Of a stretch of 64,000 nucleotides of DNA, positions 8,495 through 17,582 are shown one piece after another. Below the pieces are notes generated by a model. It saw only the letters and a list, made by a program, of their open reading frames with translations, did not search any database and was not told the DNA's origin. The translations under genes were made by a program, and so were the position numbers. Origin of the DNA: Planctomycetaceae bacterium (GTDB lineage Bacteria; Planctomycetota; Planctomycetia; Pirellulales; Pirellulaceae); assembly GCA_024642205.1 (NCBI GenBank), contig JAHEBQ010000002.1, forward strand, positions 1 through 64,000, given 5' to 3'. Positions within the stretch are counted from its first letter, which is position 1; each line of letters starts with the position of its first letter.

Positions 8495-10276
8495 TCATTT
8501 AAAGCGTTTCTCAAGCCAACCGGCGACTTCATTCAACAACGTTGGGTCCATCGTTTCTTCGATCTGGATATACTCGCCGGGTGACCCGGTTTTTGCTTTT
8601 TGAAACAGGTGATTGAGCCCCGGCAGTTCCTTCTGAACGAAATCGGAATTCTTGCCGGCTTTGACCGCCGCTTCGATTTCGGGAAAATTCAAGTCAGGAT
8701 CGACTTGCAGGTCTTTCTCGCCGATCACCGAGAGGATCGGACAACTGGTTTTTTTGAGTGCCGGCCGAGGGTCGAGCTGGAGAAAATACCTCATCCACGT
8801 TGACTCAAACGCCGCGATCGTTTTGTCCGCTATGTCTTCCATCCCCAACTTGGCCCGTTCTTCCTCGCTCAAACCATCGAACGCCGCATTGAGTGTCTTT
8901 TTGAAATCGTCGGTGATCGGTCTGCCAGAATCCATTTCCGCCAACATCGTGTGAAGCATGTTGTCCTGCATTTGCAGTATATTTGCGGGCACACCTGCGG
9001 CGGCGGCAATTTTCCGCGTTTGATTCAACACGATTTGATTTCCCGGAACCCCGGGCCCGGCTAACAGGATAATGCCGGCGATATCTGACGAACGACTGGC
9101 GACCAAGGGGGCGATCAGCCCTCCTTCGCTGTGTCCGGCGAGCACGATCTTTTGCGGATCCACTTTCGGTTGTTTTTTGGCCCACCCCACGACCGCTTGC
9201 ACGTCCTCGGCAAAATCGGCTGTTGTCGAATCAGCAAAATCACCCTTCGATTTTCCGATTCCTCGATCGTCATAACGAATGACCGCAAATCCTCGTCGAG
9301 TCAAAAAATCCGCCAACACCAGGAATGGTTTATGCTCAAAAATTGTCTCATCGCGGTCCTGGGGTCCCGAACCGGTGATCAGAATTACCGTGGCGAAAGG
9401 ACCCGAGCCATGGGGAGAGGTCATGGTACCAGAAAGAACCACATCGGGCGAAAAGGAATCATCGATTGACTTCGCTGCTACCGAAAAATCTGTCACATCG
9501 TATTGAAAGGGAGGCTTGGGAGTCTGGGGACGATTGAGGTCCGGTGATCGGGTTTGTTCCAGCGGAATCAAGGTCAGTTGGAGTGGATATTTCCCACCCG
9601 ACTGAAGCCAATTGCCGTCAATGGTCTGGCCATCTTCACTCAGAGTCCCGGCAAATTTGGCTTTTGTAATCGGGATTTCAATGGTCACCTCGCGGCCCAC
9701 TTGTTTGAATTCACACGTGATCCCCATCAGACCTTCTGAAAAACTATCCAGTTTGACGAAACTTTCGCCTTCTCCATCTTTGAACAGCCTGAACTGAAAA
9801 TCAAAATCCTTGCCGGCTGCTTTCAGGATCCCCTTCCAGGTCTGGAGGTGTTTATCCGGCTTGATTTCGGCAACACGTTTGAACACGAGATCGAATTTTT
9901 GGCCTTGGGTAAAAACGCCCGTGACGACACTCTGGTCGTCGTTCATTTTGCCTTGGTACGTCGTGCGTAGCCTTTTGATTTCGAAGTCCAGTTTTTTGTC
10001 GGTCCGGGTGACATTATCCATCGCGATGCCGATCGGGCTCTGATCGGGACTGACCATTTCGCCCGTATACTTGCCGTCCTTCCCTGGCGTCAAATTCAAT
10101 TGAATCCGGAGCTTGACCGCCCCGGCATTGAGTACTCCCAGCCAGTTTTCGGTCGGGGACTGTTGTCCAGCAAGGACCTGTGTCGAAAACAGGAAAGACG
10201 CCAAAATCAGTCCGACCCAATTGATTCTCGACATCATGGAAGGGAGCCCGCCGAGCCCCGTACCGTTGTTACCCAT
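8495..10276 (-). CDS. Exported alpha/beta hydrolase with N-terminal beta domain
   Basis: The protein (593 residues from this start) has a signal peptide (INWVGLILASFLFSTQVLAG), a roughly 220-residue beta-rich domain with a repeated 'G-D-g-F-t-Q-G-Q-K-F-D-L' type pattern, and an alpha/beta hydrolase fold. In the latter are GSGPQDRDE (oxyanion side), VIRYDDRGIGKSKGDFADSTTADFAEDV, the nucleophile elbow GHSEGG, and a late His in PGLNHLFQKA. It matches secreted serine hydrolases or peptidases common in planctomycetes and Bacteroidetes. The frame is open to 10531, but the Met at 10276 is preferred: GAGAGGCG lies 8 bases upstream and the signal peptide follows. The Met pair at 10237/10234 would also keep the signal peptide. 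Its substrate is unknown, and it is monocistronic. Confidence 0.85.
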   Translation of the reverse strand: MGNNGTGLGGLPSMMSRINWVGLILASFLFSTQVLAGQQSPTENWLGVLNAGAVKLRIQLNLTPGKDGKYTGEMVSPDQSPIGIAMDNVTRTDKKLDFEIKRLRTTYQGKMNDDQSVVTGVFTQGQKFDLVFKRVAEIKPDKHLQTWKGILKAAGKDFDFQFRLFKDGEGESFVKLDSFSEGLMGITCEFKQVGREVTIEIPITKAKFAGTLSEDGQTIDGNWLQSGGKYPLQLTLIPLEQTRSPDLNRPQTPKPPFQYDVTDFSVAAKSIDDSFSPDVVLSGTMTSPHGSGPFATVILITGSGPQDRDETIFEHKPFLVLADFLTRRGFAVIRYDDRGIGKSKGDFADSTTADFAEDVQAVVGWAKKQPKVDPQKIVLAGHSEGGLIAPLVASRSSDIAGIILLAGPGVPGNQIVLNQTRKIAAAAGVPANILQMQDNMLHTMLAEMDSGRPITDDFKKTLNAAFDGLSEEERAKLGMEDIADKTIAAFESTWMRYFLQLDPRPALKKTSCPILSVIGEKDLQVDPDLNFPEIEAAVKAGKNSDFVQKELPGLNHLFQKAKTGSPGEYIQIEETMDPTLLNEVAGWLEKRFK

Positions 10277-10649
10277 CGAAATTCGCCTCTCATTGGCAAG
10301 GTGACCTGAGGTTCTTAACCCTAACGCAGCGTCAAGTTTTGATTTTCGGTAGTCGACGAGTTCACGGGTCCTGTTGATCAAGAAAACGCAAGGACTCGTA
10401 GCCTCGTCCACTACAACCCAACCTAATTCCTGACTGTGACAGAACACCAGTTTACCAATGATCCAAATCGCCTGTTTCATTGGTCCGCGAGAATTCCTGA
10501 TCGTCGTATCTTGACCCGGCATTCCAACCAAGAACCGGTTAGAGGCCCGTTGAATTGGTAATTCCCAGGCAAGGGTTCCAATTACCCGGTTTTGACTTCA
10601 AATTCTTCAATTTGAGAGTAAAAATCCAGTTAATTTTTTTGAATAAAGG
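10277..10649. other. Divergent intergenic region with small inverted repeats
   Basis: This stretch lies between the hydrolase and the cold-shock gene. It holds TCAAATT-CTTC-AATTTGA (10598-10615) and the arms GGTAATT / AATTACC (about 10556-10587). The upstream extension of the hydrolase frame through this region shows no conserved sequence. No other gene is seen. Confidence 0.5.
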
Positions 10650-10677
10650 TTGTCACGCCGTGCAGATTGGATATTCT
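10650..10677 (+). promoter_or_regulatory. Candidate promoter of the cold-shock gene
   Basis: TTGTCA (10650-10655) and TATTCT (10672-10677) with a 16-bp spacer would give a 5' leader of about 65 bases. Structured leaders are common for cold-shock mRNAs. The assignment is by eye only. Confidence 0.4.
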
Positions 10678-10750
10678 TATTTTCTGTGCGGCCATAAGTA
10701 GATGTAGATTTTGGCAGGCACAGTTAGATTTCTTTTTAGGATTTTGAGTA

Positions 10751-10951
10751 ATGGCTGAAGGTACAATTAAGCGTTTGACGGACAAAGGTTTTGGATTTAT
10801 TGACACTGGGACAAGCCAGGACATGTTTTTCCATTCATCAAACGTCGAAGGTGTCGGTTTTGACGATCTTCGCGAAGGACAACAAGTAACTTACACTGAA
10901 GGCATGGGCCCCAAAGGTCCACGAGCAGAACACGTCACTCCCGTCGATTAA
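10751..10951 (+). CDS. Cold-shock protein, CspA family
   Basis: This is a single cold-shock domain of 66 residues, the usual length. The RNA-binding motifs are intact: RNP1 as KGFGFID (around 12-18) and RNP2 as DMFFHSS (around 24-30). It binds single-stranded nucleic acids and acts as an RNA chaperone in the cytoplasm. A single gene with its own candidate promoter and a strong terminator 30 bp after the stop codon, it forms an independent unit. Which Csp paralogue it represents cannot be told from sequence. Confidence 0.95.
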   Translation: MAEGTIKRLTDKGFGFIDTGTSQDMFFHSSNVEGVGFDDLREGQQVTYTEGMGPKGPRAEHVTPVD

Positions 10952-10978
10952 GACTGAGATCGTTGAAGCAATTCAGGA

Positions 10979-11007
10979 AAAGCCGGTGTTTAACACCGGC
11001 TTTTTTT
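10979..11007 (+). terminator. Rho-independent terminator after the cold-shock gene
   Basis: The arms AGCCGGTGT (10981-10989) and ACACCGGCT (10993-11001) flank a 3-base loop and are followed by seven T residues. Confidence 0.92.
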
Positions 11008-11090
11008 ATGGCAAAGATCGCGATGCCCGGCGTGTATTTTTTTGGGTTGTGTTCAGCGAACCGAATACCAGCTTGAAAATGCAGGTTGAC

Positions 11091-11260
11091 ATGAAACGGC
11101 AAGATCACCTCCCGACCGCGATTACTCGGGTCGAACTTCTGGTCGTCATTGACACCATCGGAGCTCTGCTTCCGGTTGACCGACAGGATCGCGAGGCTGC
11201 CCGTCGGACACGATCTGCCAACCATTTGACTCAACTGTCGTTGCCCGACGTCAGGGATTC
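11091..11260 (+). pseudogene. Remnant of a DUF1559 (prepilin-like) gene start
   Basis: From the ATG at 11091 the translation reads like a worn DUF1559 N-terminus: TRVELLVVIDTIGALLPV then REAARRTRSANHLTQLSLPD. Intact planctomycete DUF1559 proteins have a GFTLVELLVVIAIIG prepilin helix, LLPAVQ and AREAARRxxCxNNLKQ. The resemblance is direct, but the peptidase glycine-phenylalanine is lost (now AITRVE), the helix is shortened and interrupted by Asp, and nothing after residue 55 resembles the rest of the family (normally about 300 residues). The frame stops at 11405. It sits just behind the csp terminator. DUF1559 genes are highly multiplied in planctomycetes, so a decayed copy is plausible. Confidence 0.6.
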
Positions 11261-11551
11261 CTCTTCGTCAATTCGATCGGATGGTTGGCTTGGAACGGAG
11301 TCCATGCTGCAATCTCGCCTGGGCCAGCGATTTGAACAATCGGGAATAAGGGGCCAGGCCCTGGACGGGACTGCACCGTCGTGCGGGCTATCCGGCAACC
11401 GATGAAATTTTTTGTCGGGACAGCAATACGCGTTTTTCGAAATTTTCGAGATGGACGTTGAGATTCGTAGCGCCATTTGCAGCCGCTGCAGTCGTGAAAC
11501 CGGTGGGTTCATTGATTCTGCGTCGCGGACTGGCCGCCGGGTCTGAAGTGC
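11261..11551. other. Intergenic stretch after the DUF1559 remnant
   Basis: No further homology to DUF1559 proteins or to any other family is visible in any frame up to the 3' end of the TPM-type gene. Confidence 0.4.
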
Positions 11552-14500
11552 CTACCAACTCGATCGACTGAAGCCGGACGATCGGCCGCTGGAACTCGAC
11601 GAGCTTGAGCTGGAACTGCTACCGGAGCCAGAACTGGAACCAAAACCCGTTCCCAATCCCGATCGGCTTGATCGACCCGACGAGCCCAGGTTTGACAATG
11701 AATTCCCGATCATGAATGAAGTGGCCGCGGATTCACGACGTCGTCTGGCCTCGGCGGCTTCGCGCGCCAGCTTCCGACGATGTTGTTCCACCTGACGTAC
11801 GGCCCGATCGATTGCATTTCTCGCCGAAAATCTGGCAGCCTTGCAGAATTCGATGGACCCGGAATAGTTTCCCTCGTTAAGCTGCTTTCGCGCTTCCTCC
11901 AGTTCACTCGAACCTGGATTTCCCACGATCGCAACCCGATAGGAACCTCTCCAGCTGGCGGCTTCGTAAACCGCGTCAGCCGCTTCTCCTATCCGCTGGA
12001 TCGCTTGTTGAGCCAAATCCAATTCCTGTCTCATTCGCCCGTTGATCACGCCAAGCTTCGAGCCCAGTTGGTTTGCATCGTCGTTGACCATTTTCCAGTT
12101 TTCATGGGCGACATTCAGGCGTTTTCGGATGGCCACCAGTTCGACCTCCGCCCTGGTGACTTCGTCTTGACATTGAGAAATGGTCCGGCTGTCGGGAATT
12201 CTGTCACTGACGGAACGAGCGACCAGCTGGCTTGCGGTCGCCAACTCGGCCTGGGCGCCGCCGACAGCACGTGAAGCTTCCTGGAATGCAGATCGATCCG
12301 CATCGAGCGCAGCTGTCAATTCGTCGATTTGCATTTCGAAATTGGACAACCGAATCGAATCATCGAATGGATCCCGTAGGTTGCCCCCTTTTTCAAATTC
12401 GATTCCAAATTCTCGCAGAGCAAAGGCCAAATCAGAACTTTGCTGAACCGTCAACTGTTGAGCGCGATCATCTTCGACGTCGCGAACAAGGGCCTCCACT
12501 TCCAAAATTCGTTTCCGGAGATGCGTGGCATTCTCCACCGCCAATCGACTGACTCGCTCTCCGTGCCTATCGATTTCCTGAAACATCTCCCGGACACACT
12601 CCAGATCGTCCCGGACTAACTCCAGTGAATTGGCGGCCTCCAGAACTTTCCCGGCAAAATGGTCTGTGTAGATGGATGTAATCGTTTTTTTTGAATTCTC
12701 CAACAACTCAGCGCAGGTCGTCATTACGCGTTCGACGGTCGGCGAGTCATCATCGGGTTGAACCCGATCCCACGAGCCTCCAACAAATTCCTGTTCGCGC
12801 AGTCTCAGGGAGGATTCGGCAAAGCGTTGCTTGATTGATGCAATTGTCGATTGATAGGTGGGTAACTGACTGGCCAGTTGCAAGTGCGTTTGATCTCGAG
12901 CCGCAAAGGACGTTTCGAATTCGGTCAGGGAAGTCAAAGAGGATTCAATCAATCGCTCGGCTTCATTCGACTCAATCTTCAAAACTTCCAGCGACTCCAT
13001 CACCGATTCGACGCCGCCATAGTCAATCGCCGCTCGCGCCGACTGAAGCTGCTTCTGCGCCTGTGCGAATTCTACCTCCGGGTCATACTGGTCCTCGTGA
13101 AGCACGTTTGTAGGGTCGATTCCCAGCTTGGTGGCAATCGTCCGCCGGGCTTCAGAAATTCGTTGCTGCAACGATACCAGGTTGGGCTCAACGACATTCA
13201 GGATTTCAACCGCTAATTCGCAGCTCCGCCGCACCCGCTGTCCCAATCCGGTCAAGTCAGCATCCAGCTGCGAGGCATCCTGGGAGACCCCTCTTTCGAT
13301 CGCGTTCGCGAGTACCTCGTTCGAACGAACGCCCAGCGTCTCCACTCGTTCTGCGATCCAGCGGTGATCAAAACCGAGGTGCTGCAGTTGTTTCCCGGAT
13401 TCTTCCAGTTGGGGCAAAAGCACAGTACGGGCTTTCTCAATGGTGTTGGCGACATCCAGGGCATCGGTGATTTTTCGCAGACCGAGGGTAACATGGTCGG
13501 AAATCGCCTGAATCGGATCGGATTCCGCGAGCGCCGCCGCGCGGTCACAATCCGCCTGAACCGACGGCAAAATGGCCTCAAACAGGGCAGGGATCTTGAA
13601 ACATCGATCCAGCCTGGCCGCCCGGGACAACTTCTTTTCCTGCTCGGTTGCCAGGTTGATCCTGGCCTGAAGTTCACCTACCCGTTCCTTGACGTGTTTG
13701 AGGCTGTCGCCCAATGATTTGAGGTTCAAACTCAATACCTTTTTACGTTCATGCGCATCCGAAACGAATTCATCGAAACTCATCCAGATCGGCTCGCTGG
13801 CAACTCCACGATCATCCACGCGTCCTGGGACCTGTAACGTCTGTCCGTTCAGTTGGTTAATGCAGTGTTCGTACCGGGCGGTGGTAAACATGTTGGTGGC
13901 TTCCGCGATCGGATTGGATGGATGCAACAACTCGTAGCACGAACCGATCTCGCGCAGGGCCTCGACGGACATGTCTTTCAAATTACCGATTCGGTGTTGA
14001 GCCGCATTGCCCAGTAATAACGTCTGGCCCTGAAAATTTCTCTCCGCAAACGATTCGGGAGACCCAATCACTGTTTCCGATTCGGCAATGAGCTCGTCAA
14101 TCTTTGCAACCTCATTCTCAACCGCCTTGCTCCGCTTTTCAAACAGCGCATGGGCACGTCGAAGTGCCGATCGTCGTCGCATATTCAGAACCCAGAGGAT
14201 CAGGAAAAGCACGACGCCCAGGCACATCGCCACGATCACGAGTGTCCGGCGAATCAACTGCTTTCGGTCGGCATCCTGCTTGATACGAATCTGTTCGACG
14301 GCAATCGCTTGCTCGCCCTGTTCGATCAACGCGAGTACCTGTTCGATGTTGGCGGCAAATCCCAGTTCGCCCCGGTCATGCCCGCCACGCGATTCGTCCA
14401 GCAAACGATAGGCTTCGGCACTCGCCTGGGAAGCGATGCCACTGGGGTGATCGGCGATTGCGTCCAAACGCGCTTCGAGTGGATGGACCATGTCTTCGAA

Positions 14501-15472
14501 GGCCCGGTGCACCGCGTAGGAATCGAGAAAGCGGTTGATCTCAACGCGGATTTTCTGAATTCCGAGCTTGGCATCTCGAAATTCCTGGGAACGCATGAGG
14601 TCGGCAGTCAGAAATTCAGGGTTTTCCGCTTCCTTGCGAAGACTCATCAATGCGGCACGCCAGGGTTCCAGTGGAGGCTGAGCCAGGTCGGACTGTAACG
14701 CATCCGGGTACTTCGTCCTGATTTCGCGAGCCGATTCCTCGACACGCGATAACATCGATGTCTCGGTTTCATGGACCAGCGATTTCAAGTTATCGATATC
14801 GCGGGTTCGCTCAATCCTGACTCGTTCCTGGGCCCGTAGGGCGTCCGATATTTCCTTGTCAACCTGTTTTTCAAGTCGACTTTCAATCAGGGAAACCGTG
14901 TTCCTGACCGCGTCAATAATTCGGTCGCCACTCCGCATCGCGCGGATGACCTCGCGATCAAGATTCCCGACCCAGCGCGACTGGCCCAAACCTCTTCGAT
15001 CGTAAACGTCCGTGCTGTAATAGGCAAATTCCCGTTCGGCAAGGTAGAGGACAAACACTGCCCCACTCGTCTCACCTGTTTTTGCATGGACAAGCTCACC
15101 GAATTCGGTTTGGTTAGCCAGTCGATGCGCCAGGGAAAACTCGACCGCATCCATCCCGCGAAATTTCTCGCCGTCGGGGGCAACGTAATACTCATCCCTC
15201 GCATTATTCATCAACACCACGGTCCAGTGTGGCCCGTGCGTGTCGAGCCATTGCTCCAATTTGGCCAATTGAGCCGGGGACGCACCCACTTCGCCTTTGA
15301 CGAACAAATGTTGTTCTGGACTCCAGTTGTCGATCACGTCCTCGATGCGATCGATTTTTACGGCACTGGAGGTGTCGGTTTCCTGTGCTGACAGCGGGAT
15401 TGCTGTCACCATCGCAACCGCCAGGAAAAGTGCTACCACGTTCAAATGGCAACCAAACACGGGCTTTGTCAT
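11552..15472 (-). CDS. Giant TPM-domain membrane protein with coiled coils and Ser/Gly tail
   Basis: This protein of about 1306 residues has a signal peptide (LNVVALFLAVAMVTAIPLSAQ). A TPM/YgcG-like domain of roughly 170 residues follows, containing FVKGEVGASPAQLAKLEQWLDT, WTVVLMNNARDEYYV and GAVFVLYLAERE. Next come helical sequence, one transmembrane helix (TLVIVAMCLGVVLFLILWVLNM, about 410-432), and some 820 residues of charged, heptad-like helices. The C-terminus is a Ser/Gly tail ending in SSW, a Ser-rich version of the Gly-rich ...GSW tail of many TPM proteins. TPM proteins are envelope proteins, some with phosphatase activity; photosystem repair is the plant role. The start is uncertain: the frame is open to 15565 and Met codons at 15538 and 15496 are alternatives, but 15472 immediately precedes the signal peptide. 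It is divergent from the MCE operon. Confidence 0.75.
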   Translation of the reverse strand: MTKPVFGCHLNVVALFLAVAMVTAIPLSAQETDTSSAVKIDRIEDVIDNWSPEQHLFVKGEVGASPAQLAKLEQWLDTHGPHWTVVLMNNARDEYYVAPDGEKFRGMDAVEFSLAHRLANQTEFGELVHAKTGETSGAVFVLYLAEREFAYYSTDVYDRRGLGQSRWVGNLDREVIRAMRSGDRIIDAVRNTVSLIESRLEKQVDKEISDALRAQERVRIERTRDIDNLKSLVHETETSMLSRVEESAREIRTKYPDALQSDLAQPPLEPWRAALMSLRKEAENPEFLTADLMRSQEFRDAKLGIQKIRVEINRFLDSYAVHRAFEDMVHPLEARLDAIADHPSGIASQASAEAYRLLDESRGGHDRGELGFAANIEQVLALIEQGEQAIAVEQIRIKQDADRKQLIRRTLVIVAMCLGVVLFLILWVLNMRRRSALRRAHALFEKRSKAVENEVAKIDELIAESETVIGSPESFAERNFQGQTLLLGNAAQHRIGNLKDMSVEALREIGSCYELLHPSNPIAEATNMFTTARYEHCINQLNGQTLQVPGRVDDRGVASEPIWMSFDEFVSDAHERKKVLSLNLKSLGDSLKHVKERVGELQARINLATEQEKKLSRAARLDRCFKIPALFEAILPSVQADCDRAAALAESDPIQAISDHVTLGLRKITDALDVANTIEKARTVLLPQLEESGKQLQHLGFDHRWIAERVETLGVRSNEVLANAIERGVSQDASQLDADLTGLGQRVRRSCELAVEILNVVEPNLVSLQQRISEARRTIATKLGIDPTNVLHEDQYDPEVEFAQAQKQLQSARAAIDYGGVESVMESLEVLKIESNEAERLIESSLTSLTEFETSFAARDQTHLQLASQLPTYQSTIASIKQRFAESSLRLREQEFVGGSWDRVQPDDDSPTVERVMTTCAELLENSKKTITSIYTDHFAGKVLEAANSLELVRDDLECVREMFQEIDRHGERVSRLAVENATHLRKRILEVEALVRDVEDDRAQQLTVQQSSDLAFALREFGIEFEKGGNLRDPFDDSIRLSNFEMQIDELTAALDADRSAFQEASRAVGGAQAELATASQLVARSVSDRIPDSRTISQCQDEVTRAEVELVAIRKRLNVAHENWKMVNDDANQLGSKLGVINGRMRQELDLAQQAIQRIGEAADAVYEAASWRGSYRVAIVGNPGSSELEEARKQLNEGNYSGSIEFCKAARFSARNAIDRAVRQVEQHRRKLAREAAEARRRRESAATSFMIGNSLSNLGSSGRSSRSGLGTGFGSSSGSGSSSSSSSSSSSGRSSGFSRSSW

Positions 15473-15812
15473 TGATGGGCAGGGTAGCGTGAACATATAC
15501 GATCCCGATAAGCGGTAATTTTCCCGTGAATTTGACATCCTGATCAGGGAAGCAGGACGGAGCAATTCATTGCCCTTGAAAGCAAGCCGGACGCGCTCGT
15601 CCGTTGAAAACCGATGGCGGCAAAGGCCCCCGACTCAATAGAAACCATAATACCACGCGGATGTCGCAAATGATTCACCGCGAGAATCTGCTGGCGAAAA
15701 AGTTTGCCTAACCGTCAAACTTCCTCAAGTCGGGACTCTGCTTAGTCGATATGTTCATCTATGTGCGGGGGGGCACCAATCGATGGAGTTGCGCGCGTGC
15801 GCCACTTGAACC
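15473..15812. other. Divergent region between TPM-type gene and MCE operon
   Basis: This is a 340-bp spacer without a plausible gene. It should contain the promoters of both directions, but no clear consensus pair stands out. Confidence 0.4.
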
Positions 15813-16679
15813 ATGTCCACCGTTTCCGCTGAAAATCCAACGCCATCCGAACCGTCAGGAATGATTGGCTGGTTTATCGGCTGGGTCTCCGACTGGGGCG
15901 ATCTGGTGTTAAGGTCAATCATGACCTTTGGCGATTTCAGTCTGTTTGTCGGCAGAACCTTTATCTGGATGTTCACGCGTCTGCCGCGTAGCGAGACGAT
16001 CTGGCCGAATTTTTACCAGGTCGGCGTCTCAAGCCTCCCAGTCGTCGCCCTGACAGGGACCTTTATCGGTATGGTGTTGGCACTCCAAAGCTACTATCAG
16101 TTTCGCCAGTTTGGACTTGAAACACGGCTCGGTGCCGTGATCAACATGACACTGGTTCGCGAACTGGGTCCGGTTCTGGCAGCCACAATGCTGGCGGGTC
16201 GGGTAGGAAGCGCGATGGCCGCAGAACTGGGCACGATGCGCGTCACTGAGCAAATCGATGCGTTGTCGGCGATGGGTGCCAATCCACTTCGATACCTCGT
16301 TGTACCCAGATTTCTGGCATGCCTGTTCCTGATTCCAACATTAACCGTGATGGCCGATTTCATGGGAGTTGCCGGAGGTCATTTCTACAGCGTCATCTAC
16401 CTCGAAATTGATTCGTTCCATTATTGGAACAACAGTGCGGAATTCGTATCCAACTTTGATTTGTTCTCCGGACTTTTCAAGAGCATCTTTTTTGGTTCGG
16501 CGATCGCACTGGTCAGCTGTTACCAGGGCTTTAATTGCAAAGCGGGTGCGGAGGGAGTCGGTCGAGCGTCAACGGCAGCTTTTGTACAGTCGTTCGTAGC
16601 CATTCTCGTGTTGGACTTCTTCCTCTCGATCGCGCTCGACAGCGTCTACTTTATCATATATCCAGAAGGGATCGGGTAG
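15813..16679 (+). CDS. mlaE: MlaE-type ABC permease of an MCE lipid transporter
   Basis: This is the inner-membrane permease of an Mla-like phospholipid transport system. The 288 residues contain the conserved MlaE/YrbE core: GTFIGMVLALQSYYQF, LGAVINMTLVRELGPVLAATMLAGRVGSAMAAELGTM and IDALSAMGANPLRYLVVPRF, with about five membrane spans. The N-terminal 50 residues include an extra amphipathic helix, as in other family members. It is the first gene of the MCE operon, 4 bp before the ATPase. The typical GxVGS-AAELGTMxVTEQIDA signature makes the assignment safe. Confidence 0.95.
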   Translation: MSTVSAENPTPSEPSGMIGWFIGWVSDWGDLVLRSIMTFGDFSLFVGRTFIWMFTRLPRSETIWPNFYQVGVSSLPVVALTGTFIGMVLALQSYYQFRQFGLETRLGAVINMTLVRELGPVLAATMLAGRVGSAMAAELGTMRVTEQIDALSAMGANPLRYLVVPRFLACLFLIPTLTVMADFMGVAGGHFYSVIYLEIDSFHYWNNSAEFVSNFDLFSGLFKSIFFGSAIALVSCYQGFNCKAGAEGVGRASTAAFVQSFVAILVLDFFLSIALDSVYFIIYPEGIG

Positions 16680-16683
16680 TTCC

Positions 16684-17514
16684 ATGATGATCGAGGAACT
16701 TCTGGATGAGCAACACGAGGCGATCGTGGAGGTCGAGACTCTTTGTGTCTCCTTTGGTGTGCAAGAAGTCCTGCGTGAAATCAATCTGAAAATTCCGGCA
16801 GGGCAAACGGTCGCCTTACTCGGTGAAAGCGGCTGCGGGAAAACAGTTCTCATGAAGTCAATCATTGGCCTCGTGCGACCGACCAGTGGTCATGTTCGTT
16901 TTGACGGAGAAGACATCAACGAACTGAATGATCGGCAGCTCAGCCATATGCGGCTGCGATTCGGGTTTGTGTTTCAGAACGCCGCCCTGTTTGACAGCAT
17001 GACCGTCGGACAAAACGTAGCTTTTCCGCTTCGTCAGCACGGTCGATTCACCGACCGGCAGATTCGGGAGATGGTGTTATCAAGGCTCTCGGAAGTTGGG
17101 TTGCCGGACAAGGTTGTATTCAAGAAACCCGCCGAATTATCCGGTGGAATGCGAAAACGAGTCGGCTTGGCCAGGGCGCTGATCATGAATCCGGAATTAA
17201 TCATGTACGATGAACCAACGACGGGACTTGACCCCATCATGAGCGACGTGATCAATGAGTTGATTATCCGAACTCGGCGACGCAACCCGGTGACCAGCAT
17301 TGTCGTGACGCATGACATGAATACGGCTCGCAAAGTCGCGGACCGCGTTGTGATGCTGTTGCCCACGCCGAGGCTGGAAAACGACGAACCTCAAATCATC
17401 TTTGACGGATCGGTCGCAGAAATGGATGCCTGTCGCGACCGCCGCGTTCAACAATTCATCAACGGAGAAGCCGGCGAGCGACTCATGGAGTTGCGGGCCA
17501 GTCAGATGCTGTGA
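16684..17514 (+). CDS. mlaF: MlaF-type ABC ATPase of an MCE lipid transporter
   Basis: This is the ATP-hydrolysing subunit that powers the MlaE permease. The 276 residues have Walker A GESGCGKT, Q-loop FQNAALFDSMTV, signature LSGGMRKRVGLARAL, Walker B MYDEPTTGLDP and H-loop VTHDM. The LSGGMxKRV signature and FQNAALFDSMTV are specific to MlaF/Ttg2A-type ATPases. The C-terminal extension of about 40 residues resembles the MlaF tail that contacts the partner subunit. It is tightly linked to mlaE (4 bp), with mlaD 68 bp downstream. Confidence 0.95.
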   Translation: MMIEELLDEQHEAIVEVETLCVSFGVQEVLREINLKIPAGQTVALLGESGCGKTVLMKSIIGLVRPTSGHVRFDGEDINELNDRQLSHMRLRFGFVFQNAALFDSMTVGQNVAFPLRQHGRFTDRQIREMVLSRLSEVGLPDKVVFKKPAELSGGMRKRVGLARALIMNPELIMYDEPTTGLDPIMSDVINELIIRTRRRNPVTSIVVTHDMNTARKVADRVVMLLPTPRLENDEPQIIFDGSVAEMDACRDRRVQQFINGEAGERLMELRASQML

Positions 17515-17582
17515 TCGTTCGTTCCCCGCAGTCAACCGTCCCTTCAATCAAATCGTCAATCTGAGCAAACCGCAATACCATC

